Source: GCA-1730015 sp964583825 (lineage in GTDB: Bacteria > Pseudomonadota > Gammaproteobacteria > Granulosicoccales > Granulosicoccaceae). From it: 13,236 bases of DNA. The notes beneath the pieces were generated by a model that was given only the letters and a program-made list of their open reading frames with translations, did not search any database and had not been told where the DNA came from. The translations under genes were made by a program, and so were the position numbers. Below are positions 6,576 through 13,236 of this stretch, one piece after another (positions within the stretch are counted from its first letter, which is position 1; each line of letters opens with the position of its first letter). The stretch spans positions 1-13,236 of the forward strand of contig CAZOXM010000118.1 of assembly GCA_964583825.1 (NCBI GenBank), given 5' to 3'.

Positions 6576-8042
6576 ATGAAAACAGAATACTTAATCGGAA
6601 TCGACGTCGGTACCACTTCAGTCAAGGCCGGTCTGTTCACGGTAGACGGGGTGCTGGTCGAGCGCACTGCCACCGGCTACCCGACGCATCATCCGGCACC
6701 GACGTATGTCGAGCAAAACCCCGCGGACTGGACCGACGCAATATTGGCCGCACTGCGTTCATTTGTACCCATTGTCGGTGGCGGTGTCGTCAGATCGATA
6801 GGGATTACGTCCCAGGTAAATACGCACGTATTCTGCGATCAGAACATGGACGTATTGCATTCGGCAATTGTCTGGAAAGACGGTCGCGCCGCCAGTGAAG
6901 CAAACAACCTTGACAGACAGATAAGTGATGAGCAGCGAATGCAATGGTGGGGAGCGCCGATGCCGGTCGATGCAAGCCATGTACTGTCGCGGATGAAGTG
7001 GATGCAGCACACGCACCCGGCTCTATGGGAGAAAACCAGACATGTGCTGTTGCCGAAAGACTATTGCATCTGGCAGCTCACTGGTCAGCTAGGCAGTGAT
7101 CCGTGGTCAAACATCGGGGTGGTCAATAATGAGCTCAGCTATGCAGCACCGTTGCTCTCGCTGGTAGACAACGCAGAGTCGCTATTGCCGCCGATTAGAA
7201 CCATGACCGATATTGCCGGTCAGGTTAAAACCGGCTTGCCTTTTGGTGGTGTGCCGGTCGCCATCGGCACCATGGATGCCTGGGCGGGCGTGTTTGGTAC
7301 CGATGTCAGCAGTCAGGGCGAGTGCATGTATCTAAGCGGCACCAGCGAGGTACTCGGCATTGTTTCTGAAACCGTAAATCCGACGCCGGGCGTGTTGGTC
7401 ATGCCACGCAGCCACGATATCACGATGCATATCGGGCCAACACAATCCGGTGGTGCATCGCAACTCTGGTTTTGCGGGCTGTTCGGTATAGAGCCTCAAC
7501 AAATGGCAGACCTCGCCGGGCAATGCGAATCCACACAGTCGATACCTCTGTTTCTGCCTCACATTCAGGGTGAGCGTGCACCGATCTGGGACTCTGCCGC
7601 GCGGGGTGTGTTTATCGGGTTGAGTGATTCAACTGATCAGTCGGCAATGGCGCGTGCCGTATACGAGGGTGTTGCCTACAGTGCGAGGTGGCTGCTGGAG
7701 TCACTGCAACAGTCTTCAGGTGAACAGCCCGACAGGATCAACGTCGGTGGCGGGGGATTTCAAAGCGATGTCTGGAATCAAATCAGGGCGGATATACTGG
7801 GTGTCGAGTTGAACCGTGTGGCTGTCACCGACCCGGGTGTGCTGGGCGCTGCAGGTATTGGTGCTGTCGCCGCCGGCGTTCACGGTTCTGTGCAAGAGGC
7901 GTTTGAAAACCTGGTGAAAACTGACCGCTGCTATGAGCCCGATCTGTCACTAAAGGCCGGCATCGACGAAAGAATGGAGCTGTTTAAGGATACCTACCAC
8001 TCCACTGCTGAGTTAAGCCATCGCTGGCTCGAACAGCAGTAG
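6576..8042 (+). CDS. FGGY-family carbohydrate kinase (xylulokinase-like)
   Basis: The product is 488 residues from ATG 6576, a usual FGGY length. The frame stays open further upstream inside the MFS gene, but residues before this ATG match nothing in the family; a GAAAGG lies just before it. The first ATPase-fold motif is IGIDVGTTSVKAGLF (residues 7-21). W100-K-D-G-R104 is the family's W-x-D-x-R substrate-side signature, and D234 in IGTMDAWAG is the likely catalytic base. The C-terminal domain has GERAPIWDSAARGVFIGL, then a GGGG nucleotide-binding turn (INVGGGGFQSDVWNQ), then DPGVLGAAGIGA. It should transfer phosphate from ATP to a sugar or polyol. The xylulokinase QMHG-type motif is replaced by SQVNTH (79-84), so the substrate need not be xylulose. 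Neighbours are an MFS carrier and a sugar ABC binding protein. Confidence 0.9.
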   Translation: MKTEYLIGIDVGTTSVKAGLFTVDGVLVERTATGYPTHHPAPTYVEQNPADWTDAILAALRSFVPIVGGGVVRSIGITSQVNTHVFCDQNMDVLHSAIVWKDGRAASEANNLDRQISDEQRMQWWGAPMPVDASHVLSRMKWMQHTHPALWEKTRHVLLPKDYCIWQLTGQLGSDPWSNIGVVNNELSYAAPLLSLVDNAESLLPPIRTMTDIAGQVKTGLPFGGVPVAIGTMDAWAGVFGTDVSSQGECMYLSGTSEVLGIVSETVNPTPGVLVMPRSHDITMHIGPTQSGGASQLWFCGLFGIEPQQMADLAGQCESTQSIPLFLPHIQGERAPIWDSAARGVFIGLSDSTDQSAMARAVYEGVAYSARWLLESLQQSSGEQPDRINVGGGGFQSDVWNQIRADILGVELNRVAVTDPGVLGAAGIGAVAAGVHGSVQEAFENLVKTDRCYEPDLSLKAGIDERMELFKDTYHSTAELSHRWLEQQ

Positions 8043-8113
8043 ACGCCGGCCCGAAAGCAGATCGTCTATACATACCTTTGCAGTGATGTTGTACACTGAA
8101 CTGCCACTGATAC

Positions 8114-8119
8114 GAGGAA
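8114..8119 (+). promoter_or_regulatory. Shine-Dalgarno GAGGAA fixing the binding-protein start
   Basis: It lies 5 nt before ATG 8125. That start places a normal signal peptide at the N-terminus, whereas the upstream in-frame ATG 8083 would add 14 residues in front of it and lacks such a site. Confidence 0.7.
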
Positions 8120-8124
8120 CAGAC

Positions 8125-9051
8125 ATGCTACGCACCTGCGCAGGTTTTCTAACAGCACTCACCCTGGTGCTTAGTCCGCTGACTGCCTATTCAGCTGAAA
8201 AAATTGCCGTAATCACACCCTATCTGGCGCAGCCCGGAACGCAGTTTTACGTGGAAGGTTTCGAAGCAGCAGCAAAAGATCAGGATTGGGACGTCAACGT
8301 CATTGACACCAAAGGTGATGTGGCAGCAGTGATCAGCCGGATAGAAGACGCGGTCACGCAAAACGTCAATGCCATTGTGATCAACGTCGACCCAAGCCAG
8401 ATTGCCGCCGGTCTGGCAGCGGCGTCAGATGCCGGTATTCCGGTCGTTGGTATGGACTCCGGCAGCGATCCGATGCTGGTCACCAACGTCACCAGTAACG
8501 GATACGCCATGGCTGCGGAAACCAGCGCCTATGTAGTGAACCGCTTAAACGGTGCCGGCAATGTAGTGATGTTTGTCTTTGATGCATTTCCACCGGTGCA
8601 GGCACGGGGTGTCATTGCCGATGCAATCTTTGCCAATACACCGGACATAAAAGTAATCGAACGCATCACCCCGGATGTACAGGACGGCGGCATCGCCGAT
8701 TCACGCGCACAAATGGAAGCACTGCTCGCAGCCAACCCCGATAAGGGCAGTATTAATGCAGTGTGGGCTGCGTGGGATCAGCCGGCACTGGGCGCACTGC
8801 AGGCGATAGAAGCGGCCGGTCGCAGCGACGAAGGCATTGTGATTGTCGGTATGGACGCCAACCCGCAAGCCAGAGATGCCATCAAGGCCGGAGGAAATTT
8901 CGAGGCGTCAATGGCGCAGGACTTTATGGGTATCGGCAGTACCGCAGCCAGTGTGGTTGCCCGCGTACTGAATGGTGAGTCAATAAAAGAACCGGTGATG
9001 TATGTGCCCACCAAACTCGTCACTCAGTCTAACGTTGACTCCATGGACTAA
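8125..9051 (+). CDS. Periplasmic sugar-binding protein of an RbsB-type (CUT2) ABC importer
   Basis: The product is 308 residues from ATG 8125. A signal peptide (MLRTCAGFLTALTLVLSPLTAYSA, first 24 residues) ends in AYSA before EKIAV, a good signal peptidase I site, so the mature protein is periplasmic. The mature part is a type I periplasmic-binding fold. Hallmarks are YVEGFEAAAKD, a DxKGD turn (DTKGDVAAVISRIEDAV), NAIVINVDPSQIAAGLAAASDAGIPVVGMDSG, and the late VIVGMDANPQARDAIKAGGNFEASMAQ. These match ribose/galactose-type binding proteins. The ligand is not predictable. It lies 82 nt after the kinase gene and 176 nt before the permease gene, with two hairpins in the latter gap. Confidence 0.9.
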   Translation: MLRTCAGFLTALTLVLSPLTAYSAEKIAVITPYLAQPGTQFYVEGFEAAAKDQDWDVNVIDTKGDVAAVISRIEDAVTQNVNAIVINVDPSQIAAGLAAASDAGIPVVGMDSGSDPMLVTNVTSNGYAMAAETSAYVVNRLNGAGNVVMFVFDAFPPVQARGVIADAIFANTPDIKVIERITPDVQDGGIADSRAQMEALLAANPDKGSINAVWAAWDQPALGALQAIEAAGRSDEGIVIVGMDANPQARDAIKAGGNFEASMAQDFMGIGSTAASVVARVLNGESIKEPVMYVPTKLVTQSNVDSMD

Positions 9052-9124
9052 AGGCCTGAACGCCGGGTGGCAAACGCCATAGATGCGCAATTCACTGCTT
9101 TATGAATAGCAACGTATAACTGAC

Positions 9125-9164
9125 CCCTCCCGCTGGCGGGAGGGTCGAAGCCCCTGCGAAGGGG
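9125..9164 (+). other. Two adjacent GC-rich hairpins between binding-protein and permease genes
   Basis: CCCTCCCGC (9125-9133) pairs with GCGGGAGGG (9136-9144) with almost no loop. CCCCT (9151-9155) pairs with AGGGG (9160-9164) around a GCGA tetraloop, a stable GNRA type. No T-run follows. Such structures after a binding-protein gene commonly protect the 3' end of its message and lower expression of the downstream permease, as REP elements do in malE-malF (established for that system, inferred here). The short motif may itself be an interspersed repeat. The rest of 9052-9227 shows no gene. Confidence 0.65.
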
Positions 9165-9227
9165 AGGGATGCATGCCCCGGTTCGTACTCAACACATCAC
9201 CTGCAAATTGCTCACGGCACCACACTG

Positions 9228-10202
9228 TTGATAGCCACCATTAGACAATACGCCACCCTGGCCGGGTTTGCCGGTGTGGTGATAGTGCTTTGGCTGTTGT
9301 TACCAGACACATTCATCACCGCCCGCAACCTGCTCAACGTATCGCAACAGATCAGTATGCTCGCTGTGGTCGCCTTCACCATGACCATCGTCATGGCGAT
9401 GGGAGATTTCGACCTGAGCGTCGGGTCTCTTGCCAGTCTTGCAGGTATTACTGCCGCTGTTTTATTTACCCACGACTGGCCGATAGCGATGGCGTTAAGT
9501 GCCGCGCTCACCGTCGGTTTGTGTGGTGGCTTACTCAACGGCTGGCTGGTCAGCTACGTCGGTATACTGCCGTTTGTTGCAACACTCGGCACACTGACGA
9601 TATACAGCGGTGCTGCGTTTCTGGTCTCCGGTGGTAAAACCATATTTGGTCGCGATATACCGGCAGCTTTCGGCAGCTTCTCAAGAAGCGGTATACCGCT
9701 GAACTGGCCCGGCTATGACAACCTTCGTATACCCTCACTTTCCATCATCGCACTGCTGGTCCTGCTGGGCGTGTGGTTTCTCCTTGAAAAACGTACTTTT
9801 GGCAGACACCTGTACGTCATCGGCAACAACAAAGAAGCCGCACACTATGCAGGCATAGCAGTCAAACGCCAGCGCCTTATCGCCTTTGCACTAACCGGCC
9901 TTGGTGCCGCACTGGCCGGACTCATGCTCGCCAGCCGCGTTGCCTCAGCAAACCCGACCCAGGGTGCCGGACTCATGCTCGACGGAATCGCCGCGGTATT
10001 CCTCGGTATGTCACTACATCGCAGTGGAGAACCCCACGTACTGGGCACACTCATCGGTGTATCGATGCTCGGGCTTCTCGACAACGGCCTGACACAACTC
10101 AGCGTCGATTCCTACGTACGTGAAATACTCGTTGGCGTCATCCTGCTTATCGCCGTAGGTTTTTCAATGATGACCGGCAAAGCAGGTGCACAATTCAAAT
10201 GA
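9228..10202 (+). CDS. RbsC-like sugar ABC transporter permease
   Basis: The product is 324 residues, a normal length for the RbsC/XylH permease family, and is strongly hydrophobic with about 9-10 helices. The family signature MGDFDLSVGSLASLAG (about residues 63-78) corresponds to the G-x-DLSVG motif. Later motifs are KRTFGRHLYVIGNNKEAAHYAGI and LDGIAAVFLGMSL. It would form the membrane channel for the sugar delivered by the upstream binding protein. The start is TTG 9228 with no clear Shine-Dalgarno sequence. It is chosen because it gives the full first helix, but a later GTG or ATG is possible. No ABC ATPase gene lies on either side, which is unusual for this family. Confidence 0.87.
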   Translation: MIATIRQYATLAGFAGVVIVLWLLLPDTFITARNLLNVSQQISMLAVVAFTMTIVMAMGDFDLSVGSLASLAGITAAVLFTHDWPIAMALSAALTVGLCGGLLNGWLVSYVGILPFVATLGTLTIYSGAAFLVSGGKTIFGRDIPAAFGSFSRSGIPLNWPGYDNLRIPSLSIIALLVLLGVWFLLEKRTFGRHLYVIGNNKEAAHYAGIAVKRQRLIAFALTGLGAALAGLMLASRVASANPTQGAGLMLDGIAAVFLGMSLHRSGEPHVLGTLIGVSMLGLLDNGLTQLSVDSYVREILVGVILLIAVGFSMMTGKAGAQFK

Positions 10203-10270
10203 CAAGCAACGAGCTCAGACACGAACGGTAACTATTAAACCGTAAGCCGCGAATCTTCACGTGCGCCACG

Positions 10271-10287
10271 AGTCAGACCTTCTGACT
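10271..10287 (+). other. Short hairpin downstream of the permease gene
   Basis: AGTCAGA (10271-10277) and TCTGACT (10281-10287) pair perfectly around a 3-nt loop, 68 nt after the permease stop. No T-tract follows, so it is a weak terminator candidate or an mRNA 3'-end structure. The surrounding 10203-10360 shows no gene and only faint traces of repeat sequence (AAAAGTAA). Confidence 0.4.
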
Positions 10288-10360
10288 TCAGCAGGCGATG
10301 ATACTCAAGCCCCCACCGCGAGCGAATTAAAAGTAACCCACACGCTAATGTGCACCCATC

Positions 10361-10643
10361 CCTCACGCGTTTGATTCGTTCCGAGCGATAACGCGGAACC
10401 GGGAAAAAGCGCCATGGATGGCGCGTTAGCGCTGCCGCACAGGGAAGTGCGATCAGCGCGACCCGGTGGAGCGTTATTGATCGGAATTGCCGCAGGCAAC
10501 CCGCAGGGCAGATCAGCAGCAAAAAGACTTTTGCTTACTTTAAGTCTTTTTAAAAGTAAGGCCCACCGCAGGTGTGACGCTCAGCCCACCGCAGGTGATA
10601 CCCCACGCCCGCCACAGGCGAAACAAACACCCCACCACAGATG
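10361..10643 (-). repeat. Structured repeat, copy C (core - AT hairpin - array)
   Basis: The core closing stem is 10381-10403 with 10462-10484. Inside are GCGCCAT (10409-10415) / ATGGCGC (10418-10424) and GCGCTG-C-CGCAC (10429-10440) / GTGCG-AT-CAGCGC (10447-10459). The AT module shows two mutually exclusive hairpins: AAAAAGACTT (10521-10530) with AAGTCTTTTT (10542-10551), or CTTACTTT (10534-10541) with AAAGTAAG (10553-10560). Four micro-hairpins start at 10564, 10587, 10610 and 10633, exactly 23 nt apart; the last has one mismatch. Copy D follows in the same orientation. Confidence 0.85.
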
Positions 10644-10659
10644 AACCCGAACTCCCAGA

Positions 10660-10992
10660 TCGCGCAAGCGACGCCCATGCCCCACCGCGTTTGATCCGTT
10701 CCGAGCAATAACGTGGAGCCGGGAAAAAGCGCCAAGGATGGCGCGTTAGCGCTGCCGCGCAGGGACGTGTGATCAGCGCGACCCGGTGGAGCGTTATTGA
10801 TCGGAATTGCCGCAGGCAACCCGCAGGGCAGATCAGCAGCAAAAAGACTTTTGCTTACTTTAAGTCTTTTTAAAAGTAAGGCCCACCGCAGGTGTGACGC
10901 TCAGCCCACCGCAGGTGACACCCCAAGCCCGCCGGAGGCGAAACCAAAAACCCCGCCGCAGGCGAAACAAAACCCCCCGCCCACCGCAGGTA
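10660..10992 (-). repeat. Structured repeat, copy D, tandem with copy C
   Basis: It repeats copy C at an exact offset of 320 bp; 10771-10918 is identical to 10451-10598 (148 bp). It begins with TCGCGCAAGCGAC (10660-10672) as in copy B. The closing stem is 10701-10723 with 10782-10804, and the inner hairpin 10729-10744 is GCGCCA / TGGCGC. The second inner hairpin has CGCGC facing GTGTG, which pairs only if G-U wobbles are allowed. The AT module is at 10841-10880. Five micro-hairpins start at 10884, 10907, 10930, 10954 and 10982. It ends about 100 bp before parE. Confidence 0.85.
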
Positions 10993-11029
10993 AAAACCCC
11001 CACCCCCTCCCTCAATTGCAATCGCTTAA

Positions 11030-11058
11030 CTGACGCCGGCAGGCCAGTCAGGTACACT
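11030..11058 (+). promoter_or_regulatory. Candidate parE promoter
   Basis: CTGACG (11030-11035) and TACACT (11053-11058) are separated by 17 bp. Each matches four of six positions of the sigma-70 -35 and -10 consensus. Transcription would start near 11065, about 30 nt before ATG 11097. It lies just beyond the array of repeat D. Confidence 0.4.
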
Positions 11059-11096
11059 GCGCGGCATTCCACCGATCTGCTTTCACCTACCGAACT

Positions 11097-12995
11097 ATGC
11101 CCGCTGCCAAATACGATGCCGCTTCAATCGAAGTTCTGAGCGGTCTGGATCCGGTGCGCAAGCGTCCCGGGATGTACACCGATACCACCCGCCCGAACCA
11201 CCTCGCTCAGGAGGTGATCGACAATAGTGTGGACGAGGCAATCGCCGGCTATGCCAGCGAAATATCGGTCACGCTGTTCAAGGATGGCTCGGTCGAAGTC
11301 ACCGACAACGGCCGCGGCATGCCGGTCGATAAGCACCCGAAGCTGAAATTGCCCGGCGTCGAGGTGATCCTCTGCACGCTGCATGCGGGTGGCAAATTTT
11401 CGGGCTCCGGCGGCTATCAGTACTCCGGCGGGTTGCACGGGGTGGGGGTGTCGGTGGTCAATGCGCTGTCAAAAAAACTCGAAGTGAAAATCCGGCGCGA
11501 CGGCAAGGAATACCAGGCAACGTTCAAAGGCGGCAACAAGACCGACCCGCTAAAAGCCATCGGTAAAGTCGGACAGCGCAACACCGGAACCACGCTGCGC
11601 TTTTGGCCGGACAAGAAATACTTCGACAGCGAAAAATTCTCCATTCCACGTTTAAAGCATGTACTCCGTGCCAAGGCTGTGTTGTGCAGCGGCCTGCGCG
11701 TGAAGCTGAAAATCGAGGAAACCAAAGAAAAACTTGAATGGTGTTACGAAGACGGACTGCAGGATTACCTCTCCGAGGCATTGCAGGGTTTTACCCTGCT
11801 GCCCGCCGCACCGTTTGTCGGCGATAAGAAGAGTGATCAGGAAACCGTCGACTGGGCGGTGGTGTGGCTGCCTGAAGGTGGCGACGCGGTACAGGAAAGC
11901 TATGTTAATCTCGTGCCGACCGCGCAGGGTGGTACACATGTGAATGGACTGCGCACCGGCATCAGTGAAGCGGTGAAGGAATTTTGCGATATCCGCAACC
12001 TGTTACCACGCGGCGTCAAGCTTGCCCCGGAAGATACCTGGGAGCGCGTCAGCTTTGTGCTGTCGCTCAAGATGGCCGACCCGCAGTTTGCCGGACAAAC
12101 GAAGGAACGCCTCTCGAGCAGAGAGTGCGCCGCGTTTGTCGCCAATGCGGTGAAAGACAGTTTCTCGCAGTGGTTAAACCAGCATCCGGAGAGCGGTGAT
12201 GCCATCGCCCAGCTCGCCATTGCAGCGGCATCACAGCGAATGCGCGCCGGCAAGAAAGTCGTGCGTAAAAAAGTCGCGACCGGTCCGGCACTGCCCGGAA
12301 AGCTTGCCGACTGCGTCTCCACCGATCTCTCATTGACCGAGCTTTTTCTGGTTGAGGGAGACTCGGCCGGTGGCTCCGCCAAACAAGCCCGCTCTCGCGA
12401 GTATCAGGCCATCATGCCACTGCGTGGGAAAATTCTGAATACCTGGGAAGTAGGGCAGGATCAGATCCTGAGCTCACAGGAAGTGCACGATATCTCGGTT
12501 GCCATTGGTATTGATCCGGGCTCAAGTGATTTAAACGGCCTGCGCTACGGCAAGATTTGTATTTTGGCGGATGCCGACTCCGACGGCGCACACATCGCCA
12601 CGTTGTTGTGTGCATTGTTTCTGCGTCACTTCCGTGCGCTGGTGGCCGAGCGACGTGTCTACGTTGCGATGCCGCCACTCTTTCGTATCGATGTGGGTAA
12701 AGAAAAATTTTACGCACTGGATGAAAGAGAGCGGGACACCGAAATACAGCGCATAGAACACAGCAAAAAACACAAGAACAAAAAGATCACCGTCACCCGA
12801 TTTAAAGGGCTGGGTGAAATGAACCCGCTGCAACTGCGTGAAACCAGCATGGACCCGGATACCCGTCGACTGGTTTGTCTTACTGCGGATGACTATGATC
12901 AGACCAACAAGTTGATGGATATGTTGCTGGCCAAGAAGCGTGCGTCTGATCGTAAGAAGTGGCTGGAGACTAAGGGGAATCTGGCTGAGGTCTAG
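11097..12995 (+). CDS. parE: DNA topoisomerase IV subunit B
   Basis: The product is 632 residues (E. coli ParE is 630) and is alignable by eye along its full length. It powers decatenation of replicated chromosomes together with ParC. The GHKL ATPase domain shows the catalytic E39 and Mg-binding N43 (QEVIDNSVDEA), D70-N-G-R-G, and the ATP lid GGLHGVG (111-117). The transducer domain has QTKERLSSR near residue 335. The TOPRIM domain shows VEGDSAGGSAKQAR near 419-432 and the metal-binding DADSDG near 492-497, then RFKGLGEMNP. The start at ATG 11097 agrees with the E. coli N-terminus (YDAASIEVLSGLDPVRKRPGMYT) but has no strong Shine-Dalgarno sequence. The short gap between VEGDSAGG and DADSDG and the TDTTRPNH motif favour ParE over GyrB. 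parC is not in the window. Repeat copies lie on both sides. Confidence 0.97.
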   Translation: MPAAKYDAASIEVLSGLDPVRKRPGMYTDTTRPNHLAQEVIDNSVDEAIAGYASEISVTLFKDGSVEVTDNGRGMPVDKHPKLKLPGVEVILCTLHAGGKFSGSGGYQYSGGLHGVGVSVVNALSKKLEVKIRRDGKEYQATFKGGNKTDPLKAIGKVGQRNTGTTLRFWPDKKYFDSEKFSIPRLKHVLRAKAVLCSGLRVKLKIEETKEKLEWCYEDGLQDYLSEALQGFTLLPAAPFVGDKKSDQETVDWAVVWLPEGGDAVQESYVNLVPTAQGGTHVNGLRTGISEAVKEFCDIRNLLPRGVKLAPEDTWERVSFVLSLKMADPQFAGQTKERLSSRECAAFVANAVKDSFSQWLNQHPESGDAIAQLAIAAASQRMRAGKKVVRKKVATGPALPGKLADCVSTDLSLTELFLVEGDSAGGSAKQARSREYQAIMPLRGKILNTWEVGQDQILSSQEVHDISVAIGIDPGSSDLNGLRYGKICILADADSDGAHIATLLCALFLRHFRALVAERRVYVAMPPLFRIDVGKEKFYALDERERDTEIQRIEHSKKHKNKKITVTRFKGLGEMNPLQLRETSMDPDTRRLVCLTADDYDQTNKLMDMLLAKKRASDRKKWLETKGNLAEV

Positions 12996-12999
12996 TTTG

Positions 13000-13236
13000 C
13001 GCCTGCGGCGGCTTTGTGGTCATTCGCTGCGCTCAACTATCTAGGTGTCGCCTTCAGCGGGACCTACTTTTCAAAGGACCCTTCTCCACAATTATGGGTA
13101 GGCAAAAGTCCTCTTGCGAATACTCTGCCCTTCGGGTGCCTGCGGCATTTTGTGCTTGATTGCTCCGATGGGTCGCGCAAACAGGCATCCATGCCTGGCA
13201 GCGCTCTCTGCGCCATCCATGGCGCGGCGACCCACC
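13000..13236 (+). repeat. Structured repeat, copy E, diverged and cut by the window edge
   Basis: The first micro-hairpin (CGCC-TGC-GGCG, 13000-13010) starts five bases after the parE stop codon. Two degenerate units follow at about 13025 and 13049. The AT module has diverged but keeps a paired end: CCTAC (13063-13067) with GTAGG (13098-13102), where other copies have CTTAC/GTAAG. The core has CAGGCAT (13182-13188) / ATGCCTG (13191-13197) in the slot of the second inner hairpin, then GCGCCAT (13210-13216) / ATGGCGC (13219-13225). The closing stem is partly visible as GGGTCGC (about 13170-13176) with GCGACCC (13228-13234). Same orientation as copy A. No T-tract follows, but the hairpins could act as a 3'-end structure for parE. 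Confidence 0.75.

Noticed and set aside
10381..10484. tRNA-like or tmRNA-like fold of the repeat core
   Set aside because: There is no acceptor CCA, T-loop GTTCRA sequence or anticodon-like loop; the three-stem outline is general.
10564..10992. Regularly spaced short palindromes that look like a CRISPR array
   Set aside because: The repeated unit is only 11 nt with 12-17 nt between units, the stems vary, the intervening sequences are partly alike, and no cas gene is present.
10235..11072. Open frames in both directions between the permease and parE genes
   Set aside because: Same cause: they are translations of repeat copies C and D and repeat the peptides seen at 4584-5297.

Overview
The window looks like a piece of chromosome from a free-living, probably marine or aquatic, gammaproteobacterium of moderate-to-high GC. 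This rests on a full-length topoisomerase IV subunit B that reads very like the Escherichia coli protein, a CnoX-type thioredoxin and a PspA/IM30-type gene. Genus is not resolved. There is no phage, transposase or CRISPR-Cas gene.

Layout, left to right. (1) Positions 1-299, minus strand: the N-terminus of a lipoprotein that runs off the left edge into an Asp/Gly-rich hexapeptide repeat. (2) 587-1333, minus strand: an XRE-type helix-turn-helix regulator. It is divergent from a translationally coupled pair at 1453-3511, a PspA/IM30-like coiled-coil protein and a membrane protein with about 14 helices; together these look like an envelope-stress module. (3) 3651-4529, minus strand: cnoX. (4) 4593-5224: two copies of a structured repeat plus a leftover array. 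(5) 5320-10202, plus strand: a carbohydrate locus with an MFS transporter, an FGGY kinase, a periplasmic sugar-binding protein and an RbsC-like permease. No ABC ATPase gene is present. (6) 10361-10992: two tandem repeat copies exactly 320 bp apart. (7) 11097-12995: parE. (8) 13000 to the right edge: a fifth repeat copy starting five bases after the parE stop codon.

The most interesting content is the non-coding repeat family. Each roughly 240-330 bp unit has three parts. The first is an array of 11-nt micro-hairpins (4-bp stem, 3-nt loop) spaced 23-28 nt apart. The second is an AT-rich hairpin (CTTACTTTTA / TAAAAGTAAG) that in most copies competes with a second, interleaved hairpin. The third is a GC-rich core that folds as a closing stem holding two inner hairpins. 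The arms differ between copies while pairing is kept in many places, both in the micro-hairpins and in the core stems, which points to selection on folded structure. In the 4593-5224 cluster one unit is inverted relative to its partner and faces an orphan array, as if a tandem pair like the one at 10361-10992 had undergone inversion.

The sugar genes probably work together: the binding protein and permease bring in a carbohydrate, the FGGY kinase phosphorylates it, and the MFS protein is a possible second importer or an exporter. The substrate cannot be named from sequence. The missing ATPase must be supplied from elsewhere if the importer works.
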